A stretch of DNA of 38,821 nucleotides from an uncultured Saprospiraceae bacterium (GCA_937921595.1 CAKZTD010000106.1:1-38821), one strand, 5' to 3'; counted from the first letter of the stretch, positions 25,201 to 31,478 are shown. Translations and numbers: made by a program. The notes: generated by a model from the sequence alone, not told the origin.

Positions 25201-28136
25201 GACTGAATTGCTTGAACGTTTCCAGTAATACTACAAAGTCCTGATCCTCCATTTGAATATCCAATGGAAGGTGGAACAGGAGCAACATCAGAACAAGCTA
25301 AGGTTATTGGACCAGGCATATCAAGAAATGCAGCTTGGGGAGCTGGCTCAACGGTAATCAATTGAATGTGTTGAATCGTTCGGCCACAGGCATCTGTAAA
25401 AACCCAAGTATAAGCTAGATTACCACCACATTCATCATATGTTCCAGACAATTGAGCACCAATAGAACCTGATATTTGACAAAGCCCTGTTTCATTATTA
25501 GAGTAGCTTAAGGAACCAGGACTACCAGGAACCGCATCACAAGTAACGGTCATATTTTGTGGTAATGTGCTCGTAAAAACAGCAGGAGGAGCTGGTTCAA
25601 TATTGACCGTTTGAACATGCGTAATGGTTTGACCACAAGGATCTGTAAACTCCCAAGTGTTCATTAAAGTACCACCACATTCATCATAAGTACCAGACTG
25701 AACTGGACTCACTTCTCCATCAACCAAACAAGGTCCAACTCCATTATTTGAATATTGTAAAGTCCCAGGGTTTGCAGGAACATTCCCACAAGTCGTATTG
25801 ATATCTGTTGGAGGGTTTAAAAAAGCCACATCAGGAGCTGGTTCTACGGTAATATTTTGAACATGATTTATATTATTTCCGCATTGATCCGTAAAATCCC
25901 AAGTATAAGTAATCGTTCCTCCACATACATCGGCACTTCCTGATTCTACAGGTTGAACATCTCCTTGAATCAGGCAATCTCCAATTCCATTATTGGTATA
26001 AGATAAAGCGCTTGCTCCTGTTGGAATATTTTCACAATTCACCGTCATATCTCCAGGAGGATTGAGATAAAAAGGAATCGGTGCTGGCTCAACAGTAACA
26101 CTTTGAATATGAGAAATAGTATTTCCACAAGGGTCTGTAAAATTCCAACTATAAGTAATCGTGCCGCCACAAATATCCGCAGAACCTTGTTCTACCGGTG
26201 TAACTGAGCCTTCAATCAAGCAATCTCCCAAAGCACTATTTGTATAATTTAAAATCTCCGCACCTGGTGGAATATTATCACAAGTTACCGTCAAATCAGT
26301 TGGAGGATTTACAAACTGAGCAGCTGGTGCTGGTTCAACAGTAATGTTTTGAGTATGAGAAAGTACATTTCCGCAAGGGTCTGTAAAATTCCACGTATAA
26401 GTAATTGTTCCTCCACATACATCGGCACTTCCAGATTCCTGAGGAGTCACCGATCCTTCAATCAAACAAATTCCACTAGCTGCATTATTCGTAAATGTCA
26501 AAACTTCTCCACCTGAAGGAATGCTATTACAATCCACGGTCATATTAGGTGGAAGATTATTAAATGTCGGAGCTGGAGCAGGCAAAACAGTAATCGTTTG
26601 GGTATGACTAATCAAGTTTCCACAAGCATCATTGACCTCCCAAGTATAAGAAATTGTACCTCCGCATACATCGGCCGATCCGGATTCTACTGCTGGAACA
26701 GTTCCAGAAATCAGACACCCTCCAGTCCCATTATTGGTATAAAATAAATCAACCGCACCAAAGGGAATATCTTCACAACTAACCGTCATATCTGCTGGAG
26801 GGTTTTCAAAACTCGCAGCAGGCGCAGGATCAATTTGAATGGTTTGAGTATGTGTTCCAGGGTTGCCACAGAGATCAGTATATTCCCAAGTTCGAGTTAT
26901 AGATCCCCCATTACATAAATCTGCAGTTCCCGATTCGACACCAGCAACCATTCCCACACCATCACAGTTATCCGTCCATTCCAAATCTTCCATCGGAGGG
27001 AGCAAATCAAAACAAGTAAAACTCATATCCCCTGGAGCTCCTGGAAAAATAGGAGCCACCAGATCTTCAAAATTTAAATCTTGACAAAGCAATTCACAGC
27101 AAGCATTTGAACAATCAATATTATTGATGTTATCTCCAATAACTGGAGGAGTAATATCCGCTGCCACATAATTGTAAGCACAGACCTGAAAGTTTGCACA
27201 GTCATCATGAGTAAACGTTCCAGAAGAACCAGTTATAATATCGACGATAACACCAGCAGCATCAGAAATCAAGATGGTTTGTGTCATACTTGGATCCATG
27301 TTATAACCACTCACTGAAATATTCGCGATCTCATTTGGACAAAGTGGAGACGGTGCTGAAATGATTCCTGCATTTGGATCATTTAATTCAACAGTAATAC
27401 AAACCTGTTCACTAAAATTACAAACATTATTTGCAGTCACACAAACCTGACCTCCTACACCAAAAGTATAATCGACAAATGGATCTTCTCCATTTACAAC
27501 GGTTCCATCTGGCAATACCCATTCATAATATGAAGCACCGGTCAGAGCAGGAACCATAAAAGTTACAGTCTCACCTTCACATCCCGTAACCATAGGTGTA
27601 ATCGGCCCAGGAGGAGACAATGGTGGCGGATCTGTATTTCCTTGGGTAACCGTTACATCATAATCACAAGCATCACCTCCCCATCCATCAACCATAAACC
27701 AATAAATCTGTCCAACCACTAAATCATTTGCAGTAACCACAATGTCATCATTTTCTCCATTGTTTTGTCCACCATTACATACAATTGGAGCTGAGTTTGG
27801 ATTACACCCCGTATAGATTGCTCCTTGTACACCATCACCATCCGTACAATTGTAAGCTTCAATGGTGAATTCGACGGTAGTCGTTCCAGCAGCAAAAGCA
27901 AACCATTGATTGTTTTCAATAGTTCCACAAGGAAAATTTGGAGGATCGGCCGAATAGCCAATTGTAGATCCTGAATACCCATTTGCAGTAAGATCACAAT
28001 AGACACAGGCATCTCCACAGTCATCTGCTCCGGGTGGTTGAGGGGTTCCGCAATCTACTGGTTGTTGAGCAATCAATTGAAGAGTTAGACTTAATAGAAA
28101 AACTATTAAGAGGGCAATCTTTCGATGAACCATCAT
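16278..28136 (-). CDS. Giant repetitive T9SS type B surface protein, 3952 residues
   Basis: An unbroken frame of 11.9 kb starts at ATG 28136 or the adjacent ATG 28133, with a signal peptide of about 24 residues ending LIAQ. Modules in order: a Cys-rich beta domain (about 25-165), an Ig/PKD-like domain (about 170-250), nine HYR-like 82-residue units (the first near 355-443, the regular eight at 444-1099), assorted Ig-like segments with an SprB-like piece (about 1100-1600), three Asp-rich units of about 97 residues (roughly 1607-1890), 22 PKD-like 82-residue units (1894-3695), one SprB-like repeat, and the type B sorting domain (3852-3952: KDRDIYIP, VFSPHNLDGVNDVF, FDRWGELVFE, LFKGDVTLVR). Two Cys per PKD-like unit and four per HYR-like unit suggest disulphide-stabilised rods. 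Most likely it is a long adhesin stalk exported by the T9SS; ligand unknown. It is monocistronic in appearance and has no sprF-like neighbour here. Confidence 0.9.
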   Translation of the reverse strand: MMVHRKIALLIVFLLSLTLQLIAQQPVDCGTPQPPGADDCGDACVYCDLTANGYSGSTIGYSADPPNFPCGTIENNQWFAFAAGTTTVEFTIEAYNCTDGDGVQGAIYTGCNPNSAPIVCNGGQNNGENDDIVVTANDLVVGQIYWFMVDGWGGDACDYDVTVTQGNTDPPPLSPPGPITPMVTGCEGETVTFMVPALTGASYYEWVLPDGTVVNGEDPFVDYTFGVGGQVCVTANNVCNFSEQVCITVELNDPNAGIISAPSPLCPNEIANISVSGYNMDPSMTQTILISDAAGVIVDIITGSSGTFTHDDCANFQVCAYNYVAADITPPVIGDNINNIDCSNACCELLCQDLNFEDLVAPIFPGAPGDMSFTCFDLLPPMEDLEWTDNCDGVGMVAGVESGTADLCNGGSITRTWEYTDLCGNPGTHTQTIQIDPAPAASFENPPADMTVSCEDIPFGAVDLFYTNNGTGGCLISGTVPAVESGSADVCGGTISYTWEVNDACGNLISHTQTITVLPAPAPTFNNLPPNMTVDCNSIPSGGEVLTFTNNAASGICLIEGSVTPQESGSADVCGGTITYTWNFTDPCGNVLSHTQNITVEPAPAAQFVNPPTDLTVTCDNIPPGAEILNYTNSALGDCLIEGSVTPVEQGSADICGGTITYSWNFTDPCGNTISHIQSVTVEPAPIPFYLNPPGDMTVNCENIPTGASALSYTNNGIGDCLIQGDVQPVESGSADVCGGTITYTWDFTDQCGNNINHVQNITVEPAPDVAFLNPPTDINTTCGNVPANPGTLQYSNNGVGPCLVDGEVSPVQSGTYDECGGTLMNTWEFTDPCGQTITHVQTVNIEPAPPAVFTSTLPQNMTVTCDAVPGSPGSLSYSNNETGLCQISGSIGAQLSGTYDECGGNLAYTWVFTDACGRTIQHIQLITVEPAPQAAFLDMPGPITLACSDVAPVPPSIGYSNGGSGLCSITGNVQAIQSGSYNSCGGNITYTWTFTDDCNRTITHSQNITVQPSADPYFVDLPADLTIDCGEFFPPPLGLNYTNDESGFCGINGVESATVLVLNELEQEYTWTFINPCNGFTISHTQHITQNPTPEIEINPPLATICLGESFDLSTIIVTDINNTNPDITFHSSTPAGPANQVPSPIVSPGVSTTYYILGTNSFACSDEFIFELIIEEPPSAGLDGSGNICYNIPNNINLFDYLSGTPDQTGYWLDLSGMGVDVSNPYAVNLAPFSSGTFTFQYVVQSFGFCADVTSMVTLEFLPEIQVDIFDIACSDDPDFYEVIVNTNGFDITVNAGIITDLGGGQISITGISINDALSIAAFNPGQFDCLLVVPISPPDCNCPNVDPPVNNGNQEICEGDMIPELSVIVGPDETANWYDAASGGALLIEGSLTYTPTGITAPGVYTFYVEAEDVLTACVSSVLTPVQLEILANPEGTEGLLELCDDDNDGFVSFDLTEAEGQMSSVPGTTFLYYESLTDAESGTDPVSSPYTNITTPNQTLYVVLTSPEGCSGMTELVLTVLPLPSIEVEIQDEICLGDNNGSVTIISDNGINFSLDGTNWGTENVFNDLMPGTYTAYVEDGVLCVSTLEFTINPGLELVLNGFELNCENNGTASDATDDFYTISFTVDNNQGIVGTYTLNDGTIDLGTYGYGELVSITIPAEGQSLTLTFTDDLNACSLTQDIGPLNSCSSDCSISLDVFDIECSDNGTPTDATDDFFTITLTATAINGAANNSYNVLINGTITYNFIYGESNEFDLAADGSSPLITLEDNEDANCFVNQNLDPLIPCSDACVLFTEIGLIECNNEGTATDPDDDTFTFEISLSGINIGSGWVTADGVYSGNYDEVYTIGPFLITDGTQSIEFQDATDGTCITIVDVDAPAACSLCSPVLDAGPDAVITCEFPSAELTGTSSEVGTYTWLGPDAFEENTLSITVFQGGWYVLEGDYGGSCIVLDSAFVEENLFLPTSDAGDDATITCLSDEVELSGSGSTNSGNVSYEWINQGGVVVGMNPEVTVSEAGTYTFLVIDNENGCSASSEVIVVPDADLPIADAGDPAVLDCNIATVFLDGSNSSASTNITYVWLNENGDSIGNTIEIEISESGVYTLNVTNEDNECMASSSVEVSENMLSPNPDAGPNGVLNCDTTEVQLTGINSSGIGSLSFEWQNPSGDSIANSENIIVSEAGIYTLIITDEANACTASSQVEVTTNGDIPNPDVVVDGILDCDNEPVLLDGSGSVGTGGLFFEWFDPNGISISEDETISVTIAGTYVLVISDAGSGCTAQTSGLVEVSQDLPMADAGPNAVLNCDTTEVQLTGINSSGTGNLSFEWQNPSGDSIANSENITVSESGIYTLIITDDANGCTATSQVEVTTNGDLPNPDVVVDGILDCAGQPVLLDGSASNGTGGLSFEWFDPNGISISEEEMISVEIGGTYTLVISDISNGCTAQTSGLVEVSQDLPIADAGSNAVLNCDTTEVTLTGINSSGSGVLSFEWQNPSGDSIANSENITVSESGIYTLIITDDGNGCTSTSQVEVSTNGDIPIPDIVVNGILDCGEQAVLLDGSGSVGTGGLGFEWLDPSGIPISEEETLGVLEEGIYTLIISDLSNGCTAQVSGLVEINQVPPIANAGPNAVLNCDTTEVTLTGINSSGLGNISYEWQNPSGDSIANTVDITVAESGVYTLIITDDSNACTTSSEVEVTTNGDLPNPDVLVDGVLDCGNGMVLLDGSESNGTGVLEYEWIDPNGVSISEEEMINVSEDGTYILIISDPSNGCTAQASGLVEVNLDIPNAEATSDGVIDCQNSEVTLNGNNSTGSGTLSFQWYNELGAEIAIAENTIVNAAGTYLLVVTDGNNACNDSTFVTVDENPDVPNVMASIDGILNCNNGVVELDGSGTIGAGNLEYEWQNSDNIVVGDSAILEVTEAGDYTLIVTDLLNGCSSELIVPVPSDYLEPVANALVFDSLDCLTNQVVLDGTNSSGNGDLNYEWFDVNNELLGTDSVISVSEAGTYVLIVTDLENGCPAETSLVVLEDMEQPLLQVETPDVLNCEIQAVNLIASSDVDSLVYIWMDEIGQTIGTGTEIEVSNPGTYTVVLTGENGCQSTSEVIVLENILEPIADAGDNTLLTCDQSSAILDGSGSSGNNISYEWFDPAQISIGDTETIQVGASGTYTLVVTNGDNGCTDVNTVIVDQDNNLPQALATVSDVLNCDILSVVLDGNGSVSQSGMTVFEWIDESTQVVISDSATAEVNTPGVYILNILDASNGCEASIQVQVNQNIDQPIADAGENQLLTCDDLSIQLSGTASNGNTFEYEWFDDNNVSVGNMANIDVVSAGVYTLEVTNTENGCTDLSTVEVIPDNALPVSIALVDGILTCTNLEVILENTGSSVGLEVIYEWQDDTGMVIGEGASVSVSNPGVYTLVVMDTSNNCMAVDDVLVEQDIEDPTAFINEIGALNCSNQSLVLDGTGSAPFGSLVFEWTTINGVIDSGEDTPNPEISEPGEYFLEITNLVNGCTNNTSIIIDEDITPPVVIINTPQTLTCSITEIILDASSSSSNGDFVYSWVSVPVGGIAEGEETLNPTINQAGTYTLTILNQENGCETFASIIVDEDIELPDAVASADDEIDCLTPVVSLDGTGSSTGSIYTYSWTGLGTIDGANTLEPSVSSGGIYTLAVTNLQNGCIATTEVLVNENGNIPTGLDVLVEAPLCYGDRGSIEIIEVIGGIPPFLYSIDNGDNFYTFSIFDYLDPGSYNIIIQDAIGCEYSESFFIPETPLIVVDLGADIIIDLGNSTELNALVNIPLSQIDTIVWSPTDSLSCSDCLNPSVIALNETHYQVMITDINGCTAEDDIILRVRKDRDIYIPNVFSPHNLDGVNDVFMIFAGLDKVERINTFQVFDRWGELVFEDFDFQPNDPAHSWNGKLRDEPMNPAVFVYWAEITFIDGATILFKGDVTLVR
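17052..22457 (-). repeat. 22 tandem PKD-like units, period about 246 bp (82 residues)
   Basis: Each unit follows the pattern ADAGxxxxLxC, then xxxVxLDGxxSxGxGxLxYEW, a central I-x-V-S-x-x-G-x-Y-T-L-x-V-T-D core, and NGCxAxSxVxVxxDxxxP. Cys fall at unit positions 11 and 66. The array spans 5406 bp, averaging 245.7 bp per unit. The first and last units are the most divergent and the middle eight the most alike. Confidence 0.88.
19767..21734 (-). repeat. Higher-order repeat: four copies of a two-unit, 492-bp block
   Basis: Within the PKD-like array, eight consecutive units alternate between type A (xDAGPNAVLNCDTTEV...EWQNPSGDSIAN) and type B (PDVVVDGILDC...EWxDPNGISISEEE...CTAQTSGLVEV). Four A+B pairs cover 1968 bp, exactly 4 x 492. 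Protein identity between copies is high, but the DNA shows many synonymous differences, so the expansion is not brand new. Confidence 0.88.
22470..23320 (-). repeat. Three Asp-rich units of about 97 residues
   Basis: Three units begin xxxECxNxGTxxDxxDDxFTF-like: LNCENNGTASDATDDFYTIS, IECSDNGTPTDATDDFFTIT and IECNNEGTATDPDDDTFTFE. Their first Cys codons end near 23305, 23015 and 22717, so the spacing is about 290-298 bp. The Asp cluster could bind calcium; this is inference. Confidence 0.72.
24840..26807 (-). repeat. Eight tandem HYR-like units, period 246 bp (82 residues), plus one divergent unit upstream
   Basis: Units follow the pattern NPPxDMTVxCxxIPxGxxxLxYTNN, CLIxGxVxPVESGSADVCGG, TITYTWxFTDPCGN and ISHxQxITVEPAP. 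Four Cys recur at positions about 11, 31, 48 and 62. Eight units occupy 1968 bp. A ninth, divergent unit extends to about 27070. The most distal unit has lost the third Cys segment. Confidence 0.87.
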
Positions 28137-28474
28137 CAGTGTAGGGCTTTAAAGTTTAGAGATTTTTCGTTCTATGGGTGAGAAGTATGTTTAATAAATT
28201 TATTTAGATAAATCTAATTATTCAAATCGCATTACAAAATAAGGAAATAAGCAATTACATTTAAACATTTGTTAATATTTCTTTTTGACTGCTGTTTACA
28301 AGACTTTTAATTTGATAATGTTTATTTTGGTTTAAAAATTGAAATAGAAGAAAACATAGCTTAGAACATATGCTTAATATCTAAAAACTTTAACATTAGA
28401 ATAAGAAAGATTCTTGTAGTTTTATAGATAAATGACTAATTTTGAGCTAATTATGATTCACTAAAAACGTTGTT
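28137..28474. other. Divergent intergenic region, 338 bp, with two adjacent AT-rich palindromes
   Basis: This region separates the giant adhesin gene (minus) from rlpA (plus). It contains the perfect palindrome AATAAATTTATT (28193-28204), immediately overlapped by TTAGAT-AA-ATCTAA (28204-28217), some 57-82 bp upstream of the adhesin start. No box matching TAnnTTTG exactly is present; TTG at 28285-28287 followed by TAATTTG at 28308-28314 is a near miss on the plus strand. I see no gene in it. Confidence 0.4.
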
Positions 28475-29482
28475 ATGAGAAAACTAGTAATCTTAGGTTT
28501 AATCCTATGTATAAGTTTATGTGTTCAGGCACAAGAAGAATTTGGAATCGCATCTTACTATGCTGATGCTTTTCATGGACGAAAAACTGCGAGTGGTGCT
28601 TTGTACCATAAAGACAAACTCACTGCGGCGCATAAAAACCTTCCATTCGGAACGATACTCCGAGTCACAAGATTAGATAATAAACAATCGGTAAAAGTCA
28701 CGGTGAATGATCGTGGACCTTATATCAAAGGACGTATTATCGACCTTTCTAAAGCTGCTGCAAAAAAGTTAGATTTAATTACTGATGGAAAAGCAAGAGT
28801 GAAGATTGAAGTCATTTCAAAAGGTAGTGAAAACCTTGTTGCTTCCAATATTCCCGTTCCAAATCTTGAATCTTTAAAATCTGAAGAAAGAAAAGCAAAG
28901 GAAGCGGCTGCAATTGCTGAAAACATTGAGAATCCTATTCCTACTTCCCTTGATGATACTTCAAAAGAGAGAATCTCAACAGAAGCAAGAGATAAGGTTT
29001 CTGGAGAATCAAATCCTAAATCAGTGGCTAAAAACACAAAGCCTGCTCCGGATTTAACTGTAGCTAAAGGCCCTGCAGTAACTAAAGCTAAACCAGCTCC
29101 CAAAGCTGCTCCTGCTGCAAAAACAGCTGCACCTAAAAAAATTGAAACATTATCAACTGCTACAATGGTGAAAGGTCAAGACTATAAAGCTTTTGACTTG
29201 TATAAAATTCAGTTGATGCGTCCAGCGAAAGGTGGATATGGTGTTCAGGTAGCATCAATCACTCAATATGAAAATGTAATGAAGCAGGTTGCTAAACTTC
29301 AGGAAAAATGGTTTAATAACATTCTTGTAAGTGTTGAACCAGGTAAAGATGACAAACCTGTTTACAAATTAATACTAGGACCTTTTCCTGATCGTGCTAC
29401 GGCAGACAGTTATAAAAAGGATCTTAAAAAGAAAAAGAAAATGGACGGCTTCGTTGTTGATTTATCACAAGTTGCCAAGTAG
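28475..29482 (+). CDS. rlpA: RlpA-family septal ring protein with DPBB and SPOR domains
   Basis: The 335-residue product has a signal peptide (1-19, VQAQ). The double-psi beta-barrel domain covers about 22-115 and shows GIASYYADAFHGRKTASG (24-41), the catalytic-type VNDRGPY with Asp79, and GRIIDLSKAAAKKL. A long low-complexity Ala/Lys/Pro linker (about 120-230) leads to a C-terminal SPOR-like domain (about 250-335: GYGVQVASITQYENVMKQV, VYKLILGPFPDRATADSYKK). RlpA of Pseudomonas is a lytic transglycosylase acting on glycan strands without stem peptides, and SPOR domains bind such denuded glycans at the septum. There is no lipobox Cys, so this form may be soluble in the periplasm. It is monocistronic with a strong terminator. 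Confidence 0.9.
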   Translation: MRKLVILGLILCISLCVQAQEEFGIASYYADAFHGRKTASGALYHKDKLTAAHKNLPFGTILRVTRLDNKQSVKVTVNDRGPYIKGRIIDLSKAAAKKLDLITDGKARVKIEVISKGSENLVASNIPVPNLESLKSEERKAKEAAAIAENIENPIPTSLDDTSKERISTEARDKVSGESNPKSVAKNTKPAPDLTVAKGPAVTKAKPAPKAAPAAKTAAPKKIETLSTATMVKGQDYKAFDLYKIQLMRPAKGGYGVQVASITQYENVMKQVAKLQEKWFNNILVSVEPGKDDKPVYKLILGPFPDRATADSYKKDLKKKKKMDGFVVDLSQVAK

Positions 29483-29502
29483 TTTTCAATTTTTTATAAT
29501 AA

Positions 29503-29540
29503 AAAAAAGCCAGATTGATTCATTTCAATCTGGCTTTTTT
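29503..29540. terminator. Bidirectional terminator between rlpA and aroK
   Basis: A perfect 16-bp stem (AAAAAAGCCAGATTGA at 29503-29518, TCAATCTGGCTTTTTT at 29525-29540) has the 6-nt loop TTCATT. Poly-A on one side and poly-T on the other make it work for both converging genes. Confidence 0.9.
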
Positions 29541-29605
29541 ATTGAACCTTATTGTAGCTACAAATGATCGGAATTAAATAATATTGCTCTCTAGTAAAAA
29601 CAAAT

Positions 29606-30145
29606 CTAGTGGCCAGTAATATTAGTGAAATTTCTAAAAATCTCTTCTACTACATCTTTCTCTCCATTTTCTTGATCAACCACCACTGAAGCACTTTCAT
29701 AAAACTCAGAACGTTCTTTCAATTTTCCTGATATAAAATCGAGTAAAGATTCAGTACTCAATCCTGCAATCAAAGGACGATGATCTTTTCCACTTGCCAA
29801 TCGCTTCGCCAATAATTCAGGGCTTGCTTTGAGATAAATGGTCACGCCATGTTCGTTCATCCATTCTGCATTATCAAAATAACATGGAGTACCTCCTCCT
29901 ATTGCAATTACTGCATTTCCGATCACTGCAAAATCACGTAAACATTTTCGTTCTAAGATTCTAAATGCCTCCTCTCCTTCTTCTTGAAAAATGGACAAAA
30001 TTGTCTTATCAGCTTTTCCTTCTATGTATTCATCAAGGTCGAAAAAAGGTAGTTTCATTTCTTCCGATAAGAGTTTTCCTACATGACTCTTTCCAGCTCC
30101 CATAAATCCTATCAGAAAAATCAACCTCGGATTAAAGTTACTCAT
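29606..30145 (-). CDS. aroK: Shikimate kinase
   Basis: I chose the ATG at 30145, giving 179 residues, because MSNFNPRLIFLIGFMGAGKS puts the Walker A motif GFMGAGKS at 13-20, as usual for the family; an in-frame ATG at 30214 would add 23 unlikely residues. The shikimate-binding DxD (FFDLDEYIE) has Asp36 and Asp38, GEEAFRILERK carries the substrate-binding Arg, the Walker B-like GGGTP follows, and the lid KDHRPLI contains the expected Arg. It phosphorylates shikimate at O3 in the chorismate pathway in the cytosol. It is transcribed alone toward rlpA, and no other aromatic-pathway gene is in the window. Confidence 0.93.
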   Translation of the reverse strand: MSNFNPRLIFLIGFMGAGKSHVGKLLSEEMKLPFFDLDEYIEGKADKTILSIFQEEGEEAFRILERKCLRDFAVIGNAVIAIGGGTPCYFDNAEWMNEHGVTIYLKASPELLAKRLASGKDHRPLIAGLSTESLLDFISGKLKERSEFYESASVVVDQENGEKDVVEEIFRNFTNITGH

Positions 30146-30432
30146 ATTAAAAATTGTATGCCTGTCTTCTAATTGGCCACGAATATAGGTAAATAATAGA
30201 AAAACAGCTTCCATAATTTAGAGAAATATGATAATGTCGAAATATGCCTAAAAACAATTGATCTATAAACTTGTTGATCAGGTGATCGCAATATTTCCGT
30301 TCCCTCTAACTATGTAACCTCACAAGAGAAGTGTTCACTCGACCAAAGGCCTATCACGAGTGAAGCGATATGTCTTCTGATAAATTACCATAGACTTGTG
30401 ATTTTATGGCTTAAATTCAGACAAAAAAGCAT

Positions 30433-30440
30433 TACCTTTG
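30433..30440 (+). promoter_or_regulatory. Candidate -7 promoter box for the DUF1573-yajC-ybbR operon
   Basis: TACCTTTG followed by C fits the TAnnTTTG -7 consensus well. No TTG is found about 19 nt upstream; the closest is at 30396-30398, too far away. Predicted transcription would start near 30446, leaving a leader of about 190 nt. Confidence 0.45.
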
Positions 30441-30459
30441 CAAAGTTTTTAATAACAAG

Positions 30460-30496
30460 TAGTTCAATGGAATCCATCTGCTTCAAAATCCAGCAG
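30460..30496 (+). other. tRNA-like D-arm and anticodon-arm sequence, no 3' half
   Basis: TAGTTCAATGG at 30460-30470 is identical to the D-arm start of many bacterial tRNAs. GTTC (30462-30465) can pair with GAAT (30470-30473). CTGCT (30478-30482) pairs perfectly with AGCAG (30492-30496) as a 5-bp anticodon-like stem, but the loop has 9 nt in place of 7. No T-arm or acceptor stem follows. It may be a decayed tRNA piece or chance. Confidence 0.25.
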
Positions 30497-30639
30497 GTTA
30501 TCAAAACTTATTTTTTATAAAAAAAATTGAAAAAATACCTCATAACTCATTTACAGTCAGTTATTTCAATATTTTTTCAAAGTCAAAATATGGTATTGAT
30601 AAATTGATTCCTTTACTTAATCAAAAAGATAGATAGAAA

Positions 30640-31125
30640 ATGAGATACTTGATGCTAATAATTATGGTTTCCATCTTGGCTTTTAGCTGTGAAAATGATA
30701 CCAAAGAAGCTACGGAAAAGGTTGTTCAAGAAATTAAGGCTGGTGATAATATTCGAGATATTATTCGAAATCCAGTAAATGCAAATGATCCGATTGATAC
30801 GACAAATATTCCTAAAATGGTTTTTAAGGATACACGATATTTATTCGGGACTGTCGATGAAGGAGATATTGTTCGTCATGATTTTGACTTCACCAATGAA
30901 GGTGCAGTACCTTTAGTCATCACCAGAGCAAAATCAACTTGTGGTTGTACTATTCCAGAATGGCCAGAGGAACCAATTCCTCCTGGTGGTAAAGGAACCA
31001 TCAGCGTAAGATTTGATACCAAAAATAAAACAGGAAAACAAGGAAAACCTATTACTATAATTGCAAATACTTATCCTAAAGATACTTATCTCCAATTAGC
31101 AGGAATGGTAACACCAAAAAAATAA
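30640..31125 (+). CDS. DUF1573 family lipoprotein
   Basis: The 161-residue product has a lipoprotein signal (MRYLMLIIMVSILAFSC, lipidated Cys17) and a DUF1573 Ig-like domain from about 60 to 158. The family hallmarks are visible: FGTVDEGDIVRHDFDFTNEG, then TRAKSTCGCTIPEWP with the CGCT motif at 101-104, then IPPGGKGTISVRFDT. The exact role of DUF1573 is not known; the fold is like ASPM/SPD-2/Hydin and Ig-like modules. It heads a plus-strand operon with yajC (26 bp gap) and ybbR (overlapping yajC), an order that is common in Bacteroidota. The usual nusB upstream partner is absent here; the upstream gene is aroK on the other strand. Confidence 0.9.
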   Translation: MRYLMLIIMVSILAFSCENDTKEATEKVVQEIKAGDNIRDIIRNPVNANDPIDTTNIPKMVFKDTRYLFGTVDEGDIVRHDFDFTNEGAVPLVITRAKSTCGCTIPEWPEEPIPPGGKGTISVRFDTKNKTGKQGKPITIIANTYPKDTYLQLAGMVTPKK

Positions 31126-31151
31126 ACGATCATTTTAAATTTATTTATACT

Positions 31152-31478
31152 ATGTTGACAAACTTTATATTTTTACAAGCAGGAGGATCTCCAGAATACC
31201 TTAATTTAGTTTTTATACTTGCGATTTTTGTGGTGTTCTATTTTTTTCTAATTCGACCACAACAGAAAAAACAAAAAGAGCAAACGAGTTTTACAGATAA
31301 TTTAGAAAAAGGAATGGAAGTGGTGACCGCTAGCGGAATAGTTGGCAAGATCAGCAAAATTGAAGATCCTTTTATCATTCTTCAGATCGATACAAAAACC
31401 TTTGTAAAGTTTACAAAAAATGCAATCTCTAGAGAGATGACTGAAGCGATACATACAAAAGATGAAAATACCAAATAA
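31152..31478 (+). CDS. yajC: Preprotein translocase subunit YajC
   Basis: This 108-residue protein has one membrane segment (about 18-36, LNLVFILAIFVVFYFFLIRP), the conserved RPQQKKQKE turn (about 37-45) and a small basic beta domain with GMEVVTASGIVGKI. YajC associates with SecDF and SecYEG and supports Sec export, the first step for all T9SS cargo in this window. Length and layout are typical. It follows the DUF1573 gene by 26 bp and its last 17 bp overlap the start of ybbR, so translation is probably coupled. Confidence 0.95.
   Translation: MLTNFIFLQAGGSPEYLNLVFILAIFVVFYFFLIRPQQKKQKEQTSFTDNLEKGMEVVTASGIVGKISKIEDPFIILQIDTKTFVKFTKNAISREMTEAIHTKDENTK

Larger units (their letters stand above)
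30146..30639. other. Divergent intergenic region, 494 bp, upstream of aroK and the DUF1573 operon
   Basis: No gene is visible here. The region holds three items reported separately: a hairpin at 30334-30364 (TTCACTCG paired with CGAGTGAA, 15-nt loop), a -7 box at 30433-30440, and a tRNA-like stretch at 30460-30496. The DUF1573 transcript would then have a leader of about 190 nt that is very AT-rich in its second half. Confidence 0.5.

Noticed and set aside
28720-29103. 127-codon minus-strand frame opposite the rlpA linker
   Set aside because: It arises from the Ala/Lys/Pro-rich linker codons read in antisense; rlpA is well supported on the plus strand.
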